Assembly (NCBI GenBank): GCA_035689185.1
Contig: DASSLY010000050.1
Coordinates: 1 to 16,373 of the forward strand
DNA: 16,373 nucleotides
Direction of reading: 5' to 3'
Source of the DNA: DASSLY01 sp035689185
Lineage (GTDB): Bacteria > Actinomycetota > Actinomycetes > Actinomycetales > Dermatophilaceae
Shown piece by piece: positions 6,691 to 13,060 of the stretch. A model generated the notes under the pieces. It saw nothing but the letters and a program-made list of their open reading frames with translations. It was not told the origin of the DNA and did not search any database. Position numbers and translations under genes: made by a program. The stretch's first letter is position 1; every line of letters begins with the position of its first letter.

Positions 6691-6780
6691 TTGCCCCGGC
6701 CAAGGCCGAAGCGGCGGCGGTCGCCCCGGCCGAGGCCGGAGCAGCGGCGGTCGCCCCGGCCGAGGCCGGAGTGGCGGCGG
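6691..6780 (+). repeat. Three tandem 30-bp repeats just after the DUF503 stop
   Basis: Units 6691-6720, 6721-6750 and 6751-6780 are exactly 30 bp each; units 2 and 3 differ at two positions, and unit 1 differs from unit 2 at four. They start 4 nt after the DUF503 stop. Read in the DUF503 frame, they would encode an Ala-rich decapeptide repeat of the form VAPAEAGAAA. Confidence 0.85.
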
Positions 6781-6861
6781 TCGTCCCCCGCCGGCCAGCA
6801 GCACCACGACCGCAGCGACGCAGCGGCTGCCAGGGCAGCGCCGGTGCCGCGTCCAGCCCGG

Positions 6862-6867
6862 TAGTCT
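6862..6867 (+). promoter_or_regulatory. Possible -10 (TAGTCT) for the decarboxylase transcript
   Basis: TAGTCT fits TANNNT and is identical to the -10 proposed for hmp. A start near 6874 would give a leader of about 245 nt before ATG 7120. No clear -35. Confidence 0.35.
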
Positions 6868-7087
6868 GCTCGCGTCCTCATGCCGGCCTTTCCGCCGTGG
6901 CGGGCCACCTGGACGGCGGGCCGGGCAGACGTGCCCTCGCTGGGTACGTCTTGGCGCAGATCCTTGGGGATCGTCCCTGGGCAAGGGCCGATGCCCGGAA
7001 ATCCTGGCTAGGTCGAGGCCACGGACTGGGTGCGGGCCAGCTGTGCGCCGTGGCGCGATTGGGCACGAAGGACAGAAGGGAACGGGC

Positions 7088-7123
7088 GTGCATTCGCTGC
7101 GCTGCACCGGTGGCCTCGCATGA
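7088..7123 (+). CDS. Possible leader peptide upstream of the decarboxylase (11 aa)
   Basis: GTG 7088 opens an 11-codon frame (VHSLRCTGGLA) ending at TGA 7121-7123, which overlaps the decarboxylase ATG as ATGA (7120-7123). AGAAGGG at 7074-7080 is a good ribosome site about 7 nt upstream of the GTG, whereas the decarboxylase ATG has only a weak GGTGG nearby. This suggests that ribosomes load at the leader frame and re-start on the enzyme gene. The peptide contains single Arg and Cys codons rather than a run, so classical attenuation is not evident. It is too short to judge by composition and could be chance. Confidence 0.35.
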   Translation: MHSLRCTGGLA

Positions 7124-8565
7124 CCCGCGGTGACGCCGGCCTGCCGGCCGACGCGCCGCTGCTGCGGGCGTGGGCGCAGTCGGTGGACGCCGACCTGGCC
7201 CCGTTCACCGTGCCCGGGCACAAGCGCCGCGCCGGTGCGCTGGATGCCACGCTCGGCCGGCTGCTCGCCGCCGACGTGCCGATGTACGGCGGCCTGGACG
7301 AGGTGAAGCTGACCCACGGGCGGCTCGCCGACGCGGAGCGCCGGGGCGCGGACCTCTGGGGTGCTGACTGGTGCCGTTACTCCACCGGCGGTTCCACCCA
7401 TGCCAACCAGGTGCTCACCCTGGCCGTCGGCCGGCCCGGTGACACCGTGCTGGTCGCCCGCAACGCTCACCGCAGCGTGCTGTCCGGCCTGGCCCTGGCA
7501 GACCTGCGCCCGGTCTGGCTGCCCGCCGCGGTGGATCGGGCCACCGGCGTCCCGGTGGGTCTCGACCTGTCGACGGTGGCGACGGCCCTGCGCGAGCACC
7601 CTGACGCGGCGGGGCTGTTCACGGTCGAGCCCGGCTACCTGGGCGCGTCCAGCGACCTGCCGGCCCTGATCGCGCTGGCGCACTCCCACCAGGTCCCGGT
7701 GCTGGTCGACCAGGCCTGGGCCGCGCACTACGGCCACCACCCGGCATACCCGCAGCACGCGCTCGCGCTCGGCGCCGACGCGATGGTGACCAGCGCGCAC
7801 AAGACCCTCCCGGCATACAGCCAGGCCGCGGTCGTGCTGGCGCGGACCGACCGGCTGGACAGGGAGCGGCTGGAGCGAGCGTTCGAGACCGGTCACACGA
7901 CCAGCCCGGCGGGGTCGATCCTGGCCAGCATCGACGCCGCCAGGGCACTGCTGCAACGGGAGGAGGGCCGGCAGCGGCTGGGCTGGCTGGCCGAGCGCGC
8001 AGCTACCCTGCGCGCGGAGCTCGCCGAGGCCGGGCTGCCGACCGTCAGCCCCGACCGGCTGCCGCCGGGGCGGTACGACCCGGCCAAGATCGTGGTGCTG
8101 CTCGCCCCGGCCGGGCTGGACGGGCTGGCGCTGGAGCGCGGCCTGCTCGAGCGGGGGCTGCCGGTGGAGCAGGCGGACCGCGACACAATCGTCCCGATCC
8201 TCACCCTGGCCGACACCGACCAGACCGTGGACCGGCTCCGGGACGCGCTGGCCGAACTCACCAGGGGCGTGGACCGGGTGCCGCGCCCCGCGGCCGTCGC
8301 CGCGCACTGGACCCACCTGCCGACCGTGGCGCTGACCCCCCGGGAGGCGTACTTCGCCGGCCACGTCACCGTGGGGCGGCGAGCGGCCGAGGGCAGGGTG
8401 AGCGCCGAGCTGATCGCGCCGTACCCGCCCGGCATACCGCTCGTCGTGCCGGGGGAGGTGCTCACCGGCGAGACCCTCGACGCGCTCGACCGGGCCCGGG
8501 CCCTCGGCACCCGGATCGCCTATGCCGCCGACCCGGACCTGGCGACCTTCCAGGTCGTGCGTTAG
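7120..8565 (+). CDS. Orn/Lys/Arg decarboxylase family PLP enzyme
   Basis: A 481-residue fold-type I PLP enzyme of the short Orn/Lys/Arg decarboxylase group. Features in order: PFTVPGHKRR (28-37), MYGGLDE (55-61), STGGSTHANQ (88-97) for PLP phosphate binding, NAHRS (115-119) with the cofactor-stacking His117, VDQAW (196-200) with Asp197 for the pyridine nitrogen, and SAHKTLPAYSQ (225-235) with Schiff-base Lys228. The C-terminal domain is recognised by GRVSAELIAPYPPGIPLVVPGE. VDQAW replaces the commoner DEAH of short decarboxylases, though CadA-type enzymes have a similar DSAW. Substrate (Lys, Arg or Orn) cannot be assigned. I chose ATG 7120 because similarity starts just after it; the upstream in-frame extension to 7030 looks unrelated. 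Its stop overlaps the RNB gene's stop. Confidence 0.9.
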   Translation: MTRGDAGLPADAPLLRAWAQSVDADLAPFTVPGHKRRAGALDATLGRLLAADVPMYGGLDEVKLTHGRLADAERRGADLWGADWCRYSTGGSTHANQVLTLAVGRPGDTVLVARNAHRSVLSGLALADLRPVWLPAAVDRATGVPVGLDLSTVATALREHPDAAGLFTVEPGYLGASSDLPALIALAHSHQVPVLVDQAWAAHYGHHPAYPQHALALGADAMVTSAHKTLPAYSQAAVVLARTDRLDRERLERAFETGHTTSPAGSILASIDAARALLQREEGRQRLGWLAERAATLRAELAEAGLPTVSPDRLPPGRYDPAKIVVLLAPAGLDGLALERGLLERGLPVEQADRDTIVPILTLADTDQTVDRLRDALAELTRGVDRVPRPAAVAAHWTHLPTVALTPREAYFAGHVTVGRRAAEGRVSAELIAPYPPGIPLVVPGEVLTGETLDALDRARALGTRIAYAADPDLATFQVVR

Positions 8566-10025
8566 CGCTCGACGATCTCGAACCGCACCGTCCGGGCGGC
8601 CACGTCCGCGGTGGCCAGCCGGGCCCGCACCCGCTCCCCGGCCTCCGCGTGGCCCCGGGCGACCGCCAGCACCGCCGGCTCCGCCACCTGCACGAGCAGG
8701 TCGTCGCGGCGCACGTCGACCACCGTCGCCTCGAATACCTCACCCAGCCGGTGCTGCAGGACCGCCGCCTCCACCGCGTCGGTGCAGGCCCGTTCGACCG
8801 CGGCCGCCTTGGCGTCGCTGCGCTGCATGACCTCCGGCAGCCTCGGCAACGCCTCGCGGGCCCACGCCGGGACCGCGCCGTCACGGCATACCGCCTCGCA
8901 CACGGCCAAGCCGAACCGGTCCACCAACCTGCGCAGCGGGGCGGTGACATGGGCGTATGCCGCGGCCACCGCCGCGTGCAGCGGCTGCTGCGGTGCAGCG
9001 CCGTCGAACGGGGTGTACCCGGCGCCGCGGAACAGGGCCGTCGCCTCGTGCACCAGCGCCAGGTGCCGCGGGTCGGAGCGGTCCAGGCTTCGCAACAGCT
9101 CGCCGTAGCTGAGCTCCGTCGGCCAGGGGACATCCAGCCCGCGGGCCTGCCGCTGCAGCCGCCGGACCGCGTTCTCCTCAGGCGGCGGCATGGTGCGCAG
9201 GATCCCGACGCCGGCCTCGAGCATGAGCCTGGCCGCCTCGATCCCGGTCATGAGCGAGATCTGGGCGTTCCACTCCTCGGCCGGCACGGGCGGGCGGAAC
9301 TCCAGCCGGTAGCTGCCGTCCGGCGCGGCCACCACGTCCTGCTCGGGCAGCGGCAGGCTGGCCCCGCCTCGGGCCCGCTCCTGCTCCACCCGGCGCAGCC
9401 CGATCTCGCGGAGCAGGACGTACCGCTCGTCGTCGCTGCCGCCGTCCAGGGCCGCCTGCACCTGGTCGTAGGCGAGCCGGTCGGTGCTGCGCACCAGGCC
9501 GCGTTGCACCCCGGCGCCGGTGACGGCGCCGTCGGCGTCCAGTCGCAGGTCCCACACGTATGCGGCTCGGGTCACGCCCGGGAGCAGGCTCGCCGCGTCC
9601 TCGCTGAGCCGCGGCGGGTGCAGCGGGGTGCGCCGGTCCGGGGCGTAGACCGTTTGCCCGCGCCGCCACGACTCCTGGTCGACCGCGTCGCCGGGCGTCA
9701 CCACGGCCGGCAGGTCGGCGATGGCATACCGCACGCGGTAGCCGGCGCCGTCCCGGCCCAGGTGCATGGCCTGGTCCAGGTCCGTCGAGCCGGCCGGGTC
9801 GATGGTGAAGAACGGCACCCCGGTCAGGTCGTTCGCCGGCAGGTCGGGGTGCGCGGCAGCCCACTCCGCGCGGTCCAGGATCTCGGCCGGGAAGGCCGCG
9901 GGCACGTCGAGCTCCTCGCGGATCCGGTCGAACTGGGCGCCCAGGCCGACACCTTCCCGCGAGGCCCCCGCCGGGCTGGCACCTTCCCGCGAGGCCCCCG
10001 CCAGGCGGACCCGACGAAGCGACAT
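8562..10025 (-). CDS. Compact RNB-domain ribonuclease (RNase II/R family)
   Basis: A 487-residue protein with an RNB exonuclease domain but without the N-terminal cold-shock domains of RNase II/R. It ends in a short S1-like barrel (about 425-487). The catalytic metal motif is FFTIDPAGSTDLDQAMHL: Asp76, Asp82 and Asp84 match three of the four Asp of RNase II, while the fourth position is Gln85. The later TAPLRRLVDRFG segment replaces the usual SPIRRYxD. I believe this variant form is common in actinobacteria; processive 3'-5' RNA decay activity is likely but not certain. The start ATG 10025 sits 7 nt after TAGGGT, which favours it over GTG 10034. The N-terminus contains a duplicated decapeptide (AGASREG...). 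It is convergent with the decarboxylase, overlapping stops by 4 nt. Confidence 0.9.
   Translation of the reverse strand: MSLRRVRLAGASREGASPAGASREGVGLGAQFDRIREELDVPAAFPAEILDRAEWAAAHPDLPANDLTGVPFFTIDPAGSTDLDQAMHLGRDGAGYRVRYAIADLPAVVTPGDAVDQESWRRGQTVYAPDRRTPLHPPRLSEDAASLLPGVTRAAYVWDLRLDADGAVTGAGVQRGLVRSTDRLAYDQVQAALDGGSDDERYVLLREIGLRRVEQERARGGASLPLPEQDVVAAPDGSYRLEFRPPVPAEEWNAQISLMTGIEAARLMLEAGVGILRTMPPPEENAVRRLQRQARGLDVPWPTELSYGELLRSLDRSDPRHLALVHEATALFRGAGYTPFDGAAPQQPLHAAVAAAYAHVTAPLRRLVDRFGLAVCEAVCRDGAVPAWAREALPRLPEVMQRSDAKAAAVERACTDAVEAAVLQHRLGEVFEATVVDVRRDDLLVQVAEPAVLAVARGHAEAGERVRARLATADVAARTVRFEIVER
9951..10010 (-). repeat. Two tandem 30-bp repeats inside the RNB gene N-terminus
   Basis: Units 9951-9980 and 9981-10010 are identical over their first 22 bases and encode two copies of AGASREG plus a variable tripeptide at residues about 9-28. 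The repeat length is a multiple of three, so the frame is kept. The neighbouring sequence (MSLRRVRL before, GAQFDRIREEL after) looks like the normal family N-terminus, so this is an insertion of low-complexity residues. Confidence 0.85.
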
Positions 10026-10032
10026 GAGCGAC

Positions 10033-10038
10033 ACCCTA
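10033..10038 (-). promoter_or_regulatory. -10 element (TAGGGT), leaderless promoter of the RNB gene
   Basis: On the minus strand TAGGGT is followed by 7 nt and ATG 10025, giving a leaderless message. Because GTG 10034 lies inside this box, the box also argues against that earlier start. Confidence 0.55.
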
Positions 10039-10073
10039 GGGCCGCGTCACTCGAGCGCCCCCGCCACCACCCA

Positions 10074-10146
10074 CGACCGAACACCCCGGGAGTCCCGTTT
10101 TCAGGCTCGGCGCCCCACGAAACGGGACTTCCCGGGTGTTCGGTCG
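10074..10146. repeat. Long inverted repeat between metZ and the RNB gene
   Basis: Arms 10074-10100 and 10120-10146 (27 bp each) are complementary at 25 of 27 positions, with a 19-nt loop. One arm end carries TTT only within the stem, so there is no classical U-tract, but the stem could end metZ transcription before the RNB promoter. It could also be a copy of a dispersed palindromic element. Next to it (about 10150-10230) is a GC-only patch with repeated GACGGCCCGCGGGCGCG units. Confidence 0.85.
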
Positions 10147-10245
10147 CGTGGAGAGCGGGCGCGCGCGGGACGGCCCGCGGGCGCGGGGAGACGGCCCGCG
10201 GGCGCGCGCGGGACGGCCGCGCGGGACCGCCCCCGCCACCGCCCG

Positions 10246-11439
10246 TCAGCCGAGCGCGCGCCGGAGGTCCTCGGCAAGGTCGGCGACGTCCTCCAGTCCG
10301 ACCGAGACGCGCAGCACCCCGTCCGTGATGCCCACCGCCAACCGCGCCGGCTCCCCCAGCCGGCGGTGCGTCGTGGTCGCCGGATGGGTGATGAGCGACT
10401 TCGTGTCGCCCAGGTTGTTCGAGATGTCGATGACCCGGAGGGCGTTCATGACGGCGAACGCCTCGTCCTTGCCGCCGTCCAGCTCGAAGGTGACCACCGT
10501 CCCCCCGCCGTACATCTGCGCCTTGGCCAGGTCGTATTGCGGGTGCGACTCCAGCCACGGGTAGATCGTCCGCCGGACCCGGGGGTGGGCCTGCAGCATC
10601 CGGGCCAGCTCCAGGGCCGACGTGGCGCTGTGCTCGACCCGCAGCCGCATCGTCTCCAGCCCCTTGGTCAGCACCCAGGCGTTGAACGGCGACATCGATG
10701 GCCCGGTATGCCGCATCAGGTTCTTCACCGGCCCGTTGACGTAGTCCGCCGGGCCCAGCACCGCCCCCCCGAGCACCCGCCCCTGCCCGTCGATGTGCTT
10801 GGTGGCCGAGTACACGATGATGTCGGCGCCCTGCTCCAGGGGCTTGGAGAACACCGGGGTCCCGAACACGTTGTCGACCACGACCTGGGCACCGGCGGCG
10901 TGCGCCAGGTCGCAGACGGCGGCGATGTCGACCAGCTCCTGCATCGGGTTGCTGGGCGACTCGAAGAACACCGCCTGTGCCGGCGTCGACAGCGCCCGCT
11001 GCCACTGGTCCAGGTCGGGCCCGTCGACGAAGACGGACTCCACGCCCCACCTGGGCAGGATCTCGTTGAGGATGACGAAGCAGGACCCGAACAGCCCGCG
11101 CGCGCTCACCACCCGGTCGCCCTGGCGAAGCAGCGCCGCCAGGGAGACGAACACCGCCGCCATCCCGGACGCGGTCGCGAAGCAGGCCTGCGTCCCTTCC
11201 AGCAGCCGCATCCGCTCCTCGAACACCGCGACGCTCGGGTTGCCGTAGCGGGAGTAGACGAACCGGTCGATCTCCTCCTTGAACGCCGCCTCGGCCTCCT
11301 CCGCGGAGCCGTAGACGAACCCCGAGGTGAGGAACATGGCCTCGGCCGTCTCGTCGAAGCCCGACCGGGCCAGACCCCCGCGGACCGCCAGGGTGTCCGG
11401 GCGGAAGCTGCCCGGGCTGCCGCTCAGCCCTGCTTCCAC
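10246..11439 (-). CDS. metZ: O-succinylhomoserine sulfhydrylase
   Basis: A 397-residue Cys/Met-metabolism PLP enzyme. MetZ makes homocysteine from O-succinyl- (or O-acetyl-) homoserine and sulfide in methionine synthesis. Visible: RYGNPS (64-69), ASGMAA (90-95) for PLP phosphate, ARGLFGSC (113-120), a segment with Phe rather than the Tyr of cystathionine gamma-synthase and typical of MetZ, VVDN (187-190) with Asp189, SATKHIDGQGR (211-221) with Schiff-base Lys214, and the C-terminal GDTKSLITHPATTTHR. The reading frame is open to 11742, but that upstream part overlaps the rhodanese gene and is a shadow. I place the start at GTG 11439, where homologous sequence begins; it overlaps the rhodanese gene by 16 nt, with AGAGGG about 10 nt upstream. 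The rhodanese neighbour may help supply sulfur. Confidence 0.93.
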   Translation of the reverse strand: MEAGLSGSPGSFRPDTLAVRGGLARSGFDETAEAMFLTSGFVYGSAEEAEAAFKEEIDRFVYSRYGNPSVAVFEERMRLLEGTQACFATASGMAAVFVSLAALLRQGDRVVSARGLFGSCFVILNEILPRWGVESVFVDGPDLDQWQRALSTPAQAVFFESPSNPMQELVDIAAVCDLAHAAGAQVVVDNVFGTPVFSKPLEQGADIIVYSATKHIDGQGRVLGGAVLGPADYVNGPVKNLMRHTGPSMSPFNAWVLTKGLETMRLRVEHSATSALELARMLQAHPRVRRTIYPWLESHPQYDLAKAQMYGGGTVVTFELDGGKDEAFAVMNALRVIDISNNLGDTKSLITHPATTTHRRLGEPARLAVGITDGVLRVSVGLEDVADLAEDLRRALG

Positions 11440-11837
11440 GGCAGCCCGGCCCTCTTCCAGCCGGCCACGTCTCGGTGCCCATCCGGGCCGAGCGGGCCCT
11501 CGAACCCCTCCGCCACGTTGTATGCCGGGCCCAGCCCCGCCCGGGTCGCCGCCAGGGCGGCGCTGCGGGAGCGCGCGCCGGACCGGCACAGGAAGTAGAT
11601 CGGCTGCCCCGGCCGCACGCCCGACTCGCGCAGCTCGGCCACGAAGCCCGGGTTGAGGTCGCCCTCGGGGAAGTGCTGCCACTGCACCGGGATCACCGAG
11701 CGGCCGAGCCCGGACAGGTCCGGCAAACCCACGTAGGCCCACTCCGCCGTGGTCCGAACGTCGACCAGCACCGCGTCCGGGTCGGCAGCCAGCGCGTCAT
11801 ACGCCTGGCTCGGTGCCACGTCGCCCGCATACTCCAT
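11424..11837 (-). CDS. Rhodanese-like domain protein
   Basis: A 137-residue single-domain sulfurtransferase-like protein. It has the LVDVRTTAEWAYVG strand (CH2A-like, residues 24-37) and the active-site loop CRSGARS at 84-90 with persulfide-forming Cys84. The 7-residue loop is typical of rhodaneses rather than Cdc25-like phosphatases. It ends 16 nt inside metZ, so the two are translated together. The same pairing is known in Mycobacterium tuberculosis (Rv0390-Rv0391), supporting a role in sulfur delivery for methionine synthesis; this role is inference. The start ATG 11837 gives MEYAGDVAPSQAYDAL, a plausible rhodanese N-terminus, though its ribosome site is weak. It lies 43 nt after the RNase H gene, probably in the same operon. 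Confidence 0.92.
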   Translation of the reverse strand: MEYAGDVAPSQAYDALAADPDAVLVDVRTTAEWAYVGLPDLSGLGRSVIPVQWQHFPEGDLNPGFVAELRESGVRPGQPIYFLCRSGARSRSAALAATRAGLGPAYNVAEGFEGPLGPDGHRDVAGWKRAGLPWKQG

Positions 11838-11880
11838 GCGAGCAGGATTCCACAGACCGCCGGTATGCCGGGTGCCTGGC

Positions 11881-13056
11881 TCACGCCCGCAGCGCGCCGG
11901 GCGGGCTGTCCAGCCCGCGCAGGTGGGCGGTGTCGTTGACGAAGGCGACCGAGACCGAGCCGTCCTGCATGACCTCGACGCAGCTGAGCGAGGCCGGGGC
12001 GGTGGCCAGGCGCCACACCCGCTCGTGCGGGATGCCGAGCAGGTGTGCCAGGACCACGATCACCGGCTTGCGGTGGCTGGCCACGACCGTCGCCCCGCCG
12101 GCCGCGACGACCCGGTCGAAGGCGGGGACCACGCGGGCGACCAGTTGGTTGTGCGACTCCCCGCCGGGTCGGGCGTAGTCGGGGTCGTCTCGCAGTGCCA
12201 CGACTTCGGCCGGGTGCCGGGCGACCAGCTGGCCGAAGGTGTGGCCGTCCCAGTCGCCGAAGCCCTGCTCGTCCCAGTCGCCGTCGCGGGCCGGCCGGAC
12301 CCCCAGCGTGTCCGCGACGGCGCTGCCCGTCTCGACCGCGCGGGCCAGGTCGGAGGTGACCACGCGGGCCGGTTCGCCGTCCAGGAACGCCTTGACCGCC
12401 TGGCCGGCCGCGGCAGCCTGGCGCCGGCCGAGGTCGTTCAGCCCCGGGTCGGGGCCGCCGCGGCCGTCCAGCCTGCCGCTGACGGTGAACTCGGTGACGC
12501 CGTGGCGGACCAGGACCACCCGGGCCGCGACCTCGGGACGCGGGAGCGGCCGCGGGTCGGTCGGTTCCGGCGCCCGCTCGTCCTCCGGCTGCGGCGCAGG
12601 CACCCGCCTCGACGCGGTCGGTGCCTGCGGCACCGTCCTGCCGTCCATGGCGGCATTCGCGAGGGCGTCGGCGGCGGCGTTGGCCGACCGCGGGACCCAC
12701 TCGTAGCGCACCGAGCCGCCGGCGTCGACGATGTGCCGGACCACCTCCCGGGCCTGCCGCGCCAGCCGCCGCATGTCCTCGTGCTTGATCTGCCAGCGCC
12801 CGGACATCTGCTCCACGACCAGCTTGGAGTCCATCCGGACCTCGACGTCGGCCCCCGGGTCGATGTCGGCCGCGGCCTGCAGCCCGGCCACCAGTCCCCC
12901 GTACTCCGCGACGTTGTTCGTGGCGAAGCCGATCGACTCCGCCCGCTGAGCGAGAACCTCCCCGGTGGCCGCGTCCCGGACCACGGCGCCGCACCCGGCC
13001 CGGCCAGGGTTGCCTCGCGACCCGCCGTCGGCCTCGACGACCAGCCTCCTGCCCAC
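11881..13056 (-). CDS. Bifunctional RNase H / histidine phosphatase
   Basis: A 391-residue fusion protein. Residues 1-140 are a type I RNase H domain with catalytic Asp10 (EADGGSRGNPG), Glu51 (NNVAEYGG), Asp76 (RMDSKLVVEQMSG) and Asp130 (NAAADALAN). It should cut RNA in RNA-DNA hybrids. After a Pro/Glu-rich linker (about 145-175), a phosphoglycerate-mutase-like phosphatase domain follows with VRHGVTE (His185), GFGDWDG and ASHRKPV (His328). This resembles the alpha-ribazole phosphatase CobC. The same fusion is known as Rv2228c in M. tuberculosis. The start is GTG 13056, 4 nt after the zinc-ribbon gene stop, so it is part of the same operon. The phosphatase substrate is uncertain. Confidence 0.94.
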   Translation of the reverse strand: MGRRLVVEADGGSRGNPGRAGCGAVVRDAATGEVLAQRAESIGFATNNVAEYGGLVAGLQAAADIDPGADVEVRMDSKLVVEQMSGRWQIKHEDMRRLARQAREVVRHIVDAGGSVRYEWVPRSANAAADALANAAMDGRTVPQAPTASRRVPAPQPEDERAPEPTDPRPLPRPEVAARVVLVRHGVTEFTVSGRLDGRGGPDPGLNDLGRRQAAAAGQAVKAFLDGEPARVVTSDLARAVETGSAVADTLGVRPARDGDWDEQGFGDWDGHTFGQLVARHPAEVVALRDDPDYARPGGESHNQLVARVVPAFDRVVAAGGATVVASHRKPVIVVLAHLLGIPHERVWRLATAPASLSCVEVMQDGSVSVAFVNDTAHLRGLDSPPGALRA

Positions 13057-13060
13057 GAAG

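Larger units (their letters stand above)
6687..7087. other. Gene-poor 400-bp stretch before the decarboxylase
   Basis: After the triple repeat, this stretch has no convincing gene on either strand. The open frames through it are Arg/Pro-rich or Ala-rich, lack ribosome sites and resemble no family I know. From about 6862 it has promoter-like TAGTCT, then several potential hairpins: 4-5 bp stems near 6892-6903, GATCC/GGATC at 6959-6972, GGGC/GCCC at 6985-6996 and GCGC/GCGC at 7045-7056. I read it as the probable 5' leader of the decarboxylase gene. No known riboswitch class is recognised. Confidence 0.5.

Noticed and set aside
6691..6780. Triple 30-bp repeat as a CRISPR array.
   Set aside because: The units are directly abutting without spacers and there are no cas genes.
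6880..7017. Small plus-strand frame from ATG 6880 (about 45 codons, Trp/Pro/Gly-rich).
   Set aside because: It has no ribosome site, starts 12 nt from the -10 box rather than 6-8, and has no family resemblance; the stretch fits an RNA leader better.
6556..8364. 602-codon minus-strand open frame.
   Set aside because: Shadow of the decarboxylase and DUF503 genes in GC-rich DNA; Arg/Gly/Pro-rich with no recognisable domain.
10026..10034. GTG 10034 as the start of the RNB gene.
   Set aside because: It lies inside the TAGGGT -10 box; ATG 10025 has the 7-nt leaderless spacing seen at other genes.
11440..11742. N-terminal extension of metZ by 101 residues.
   Set aside because: It lies wholly within the rhodanese gene in another frame and is Arg/Gly/Pro-rich; MetZ proteins are about 400 residues, matching the GTG 11439 start.
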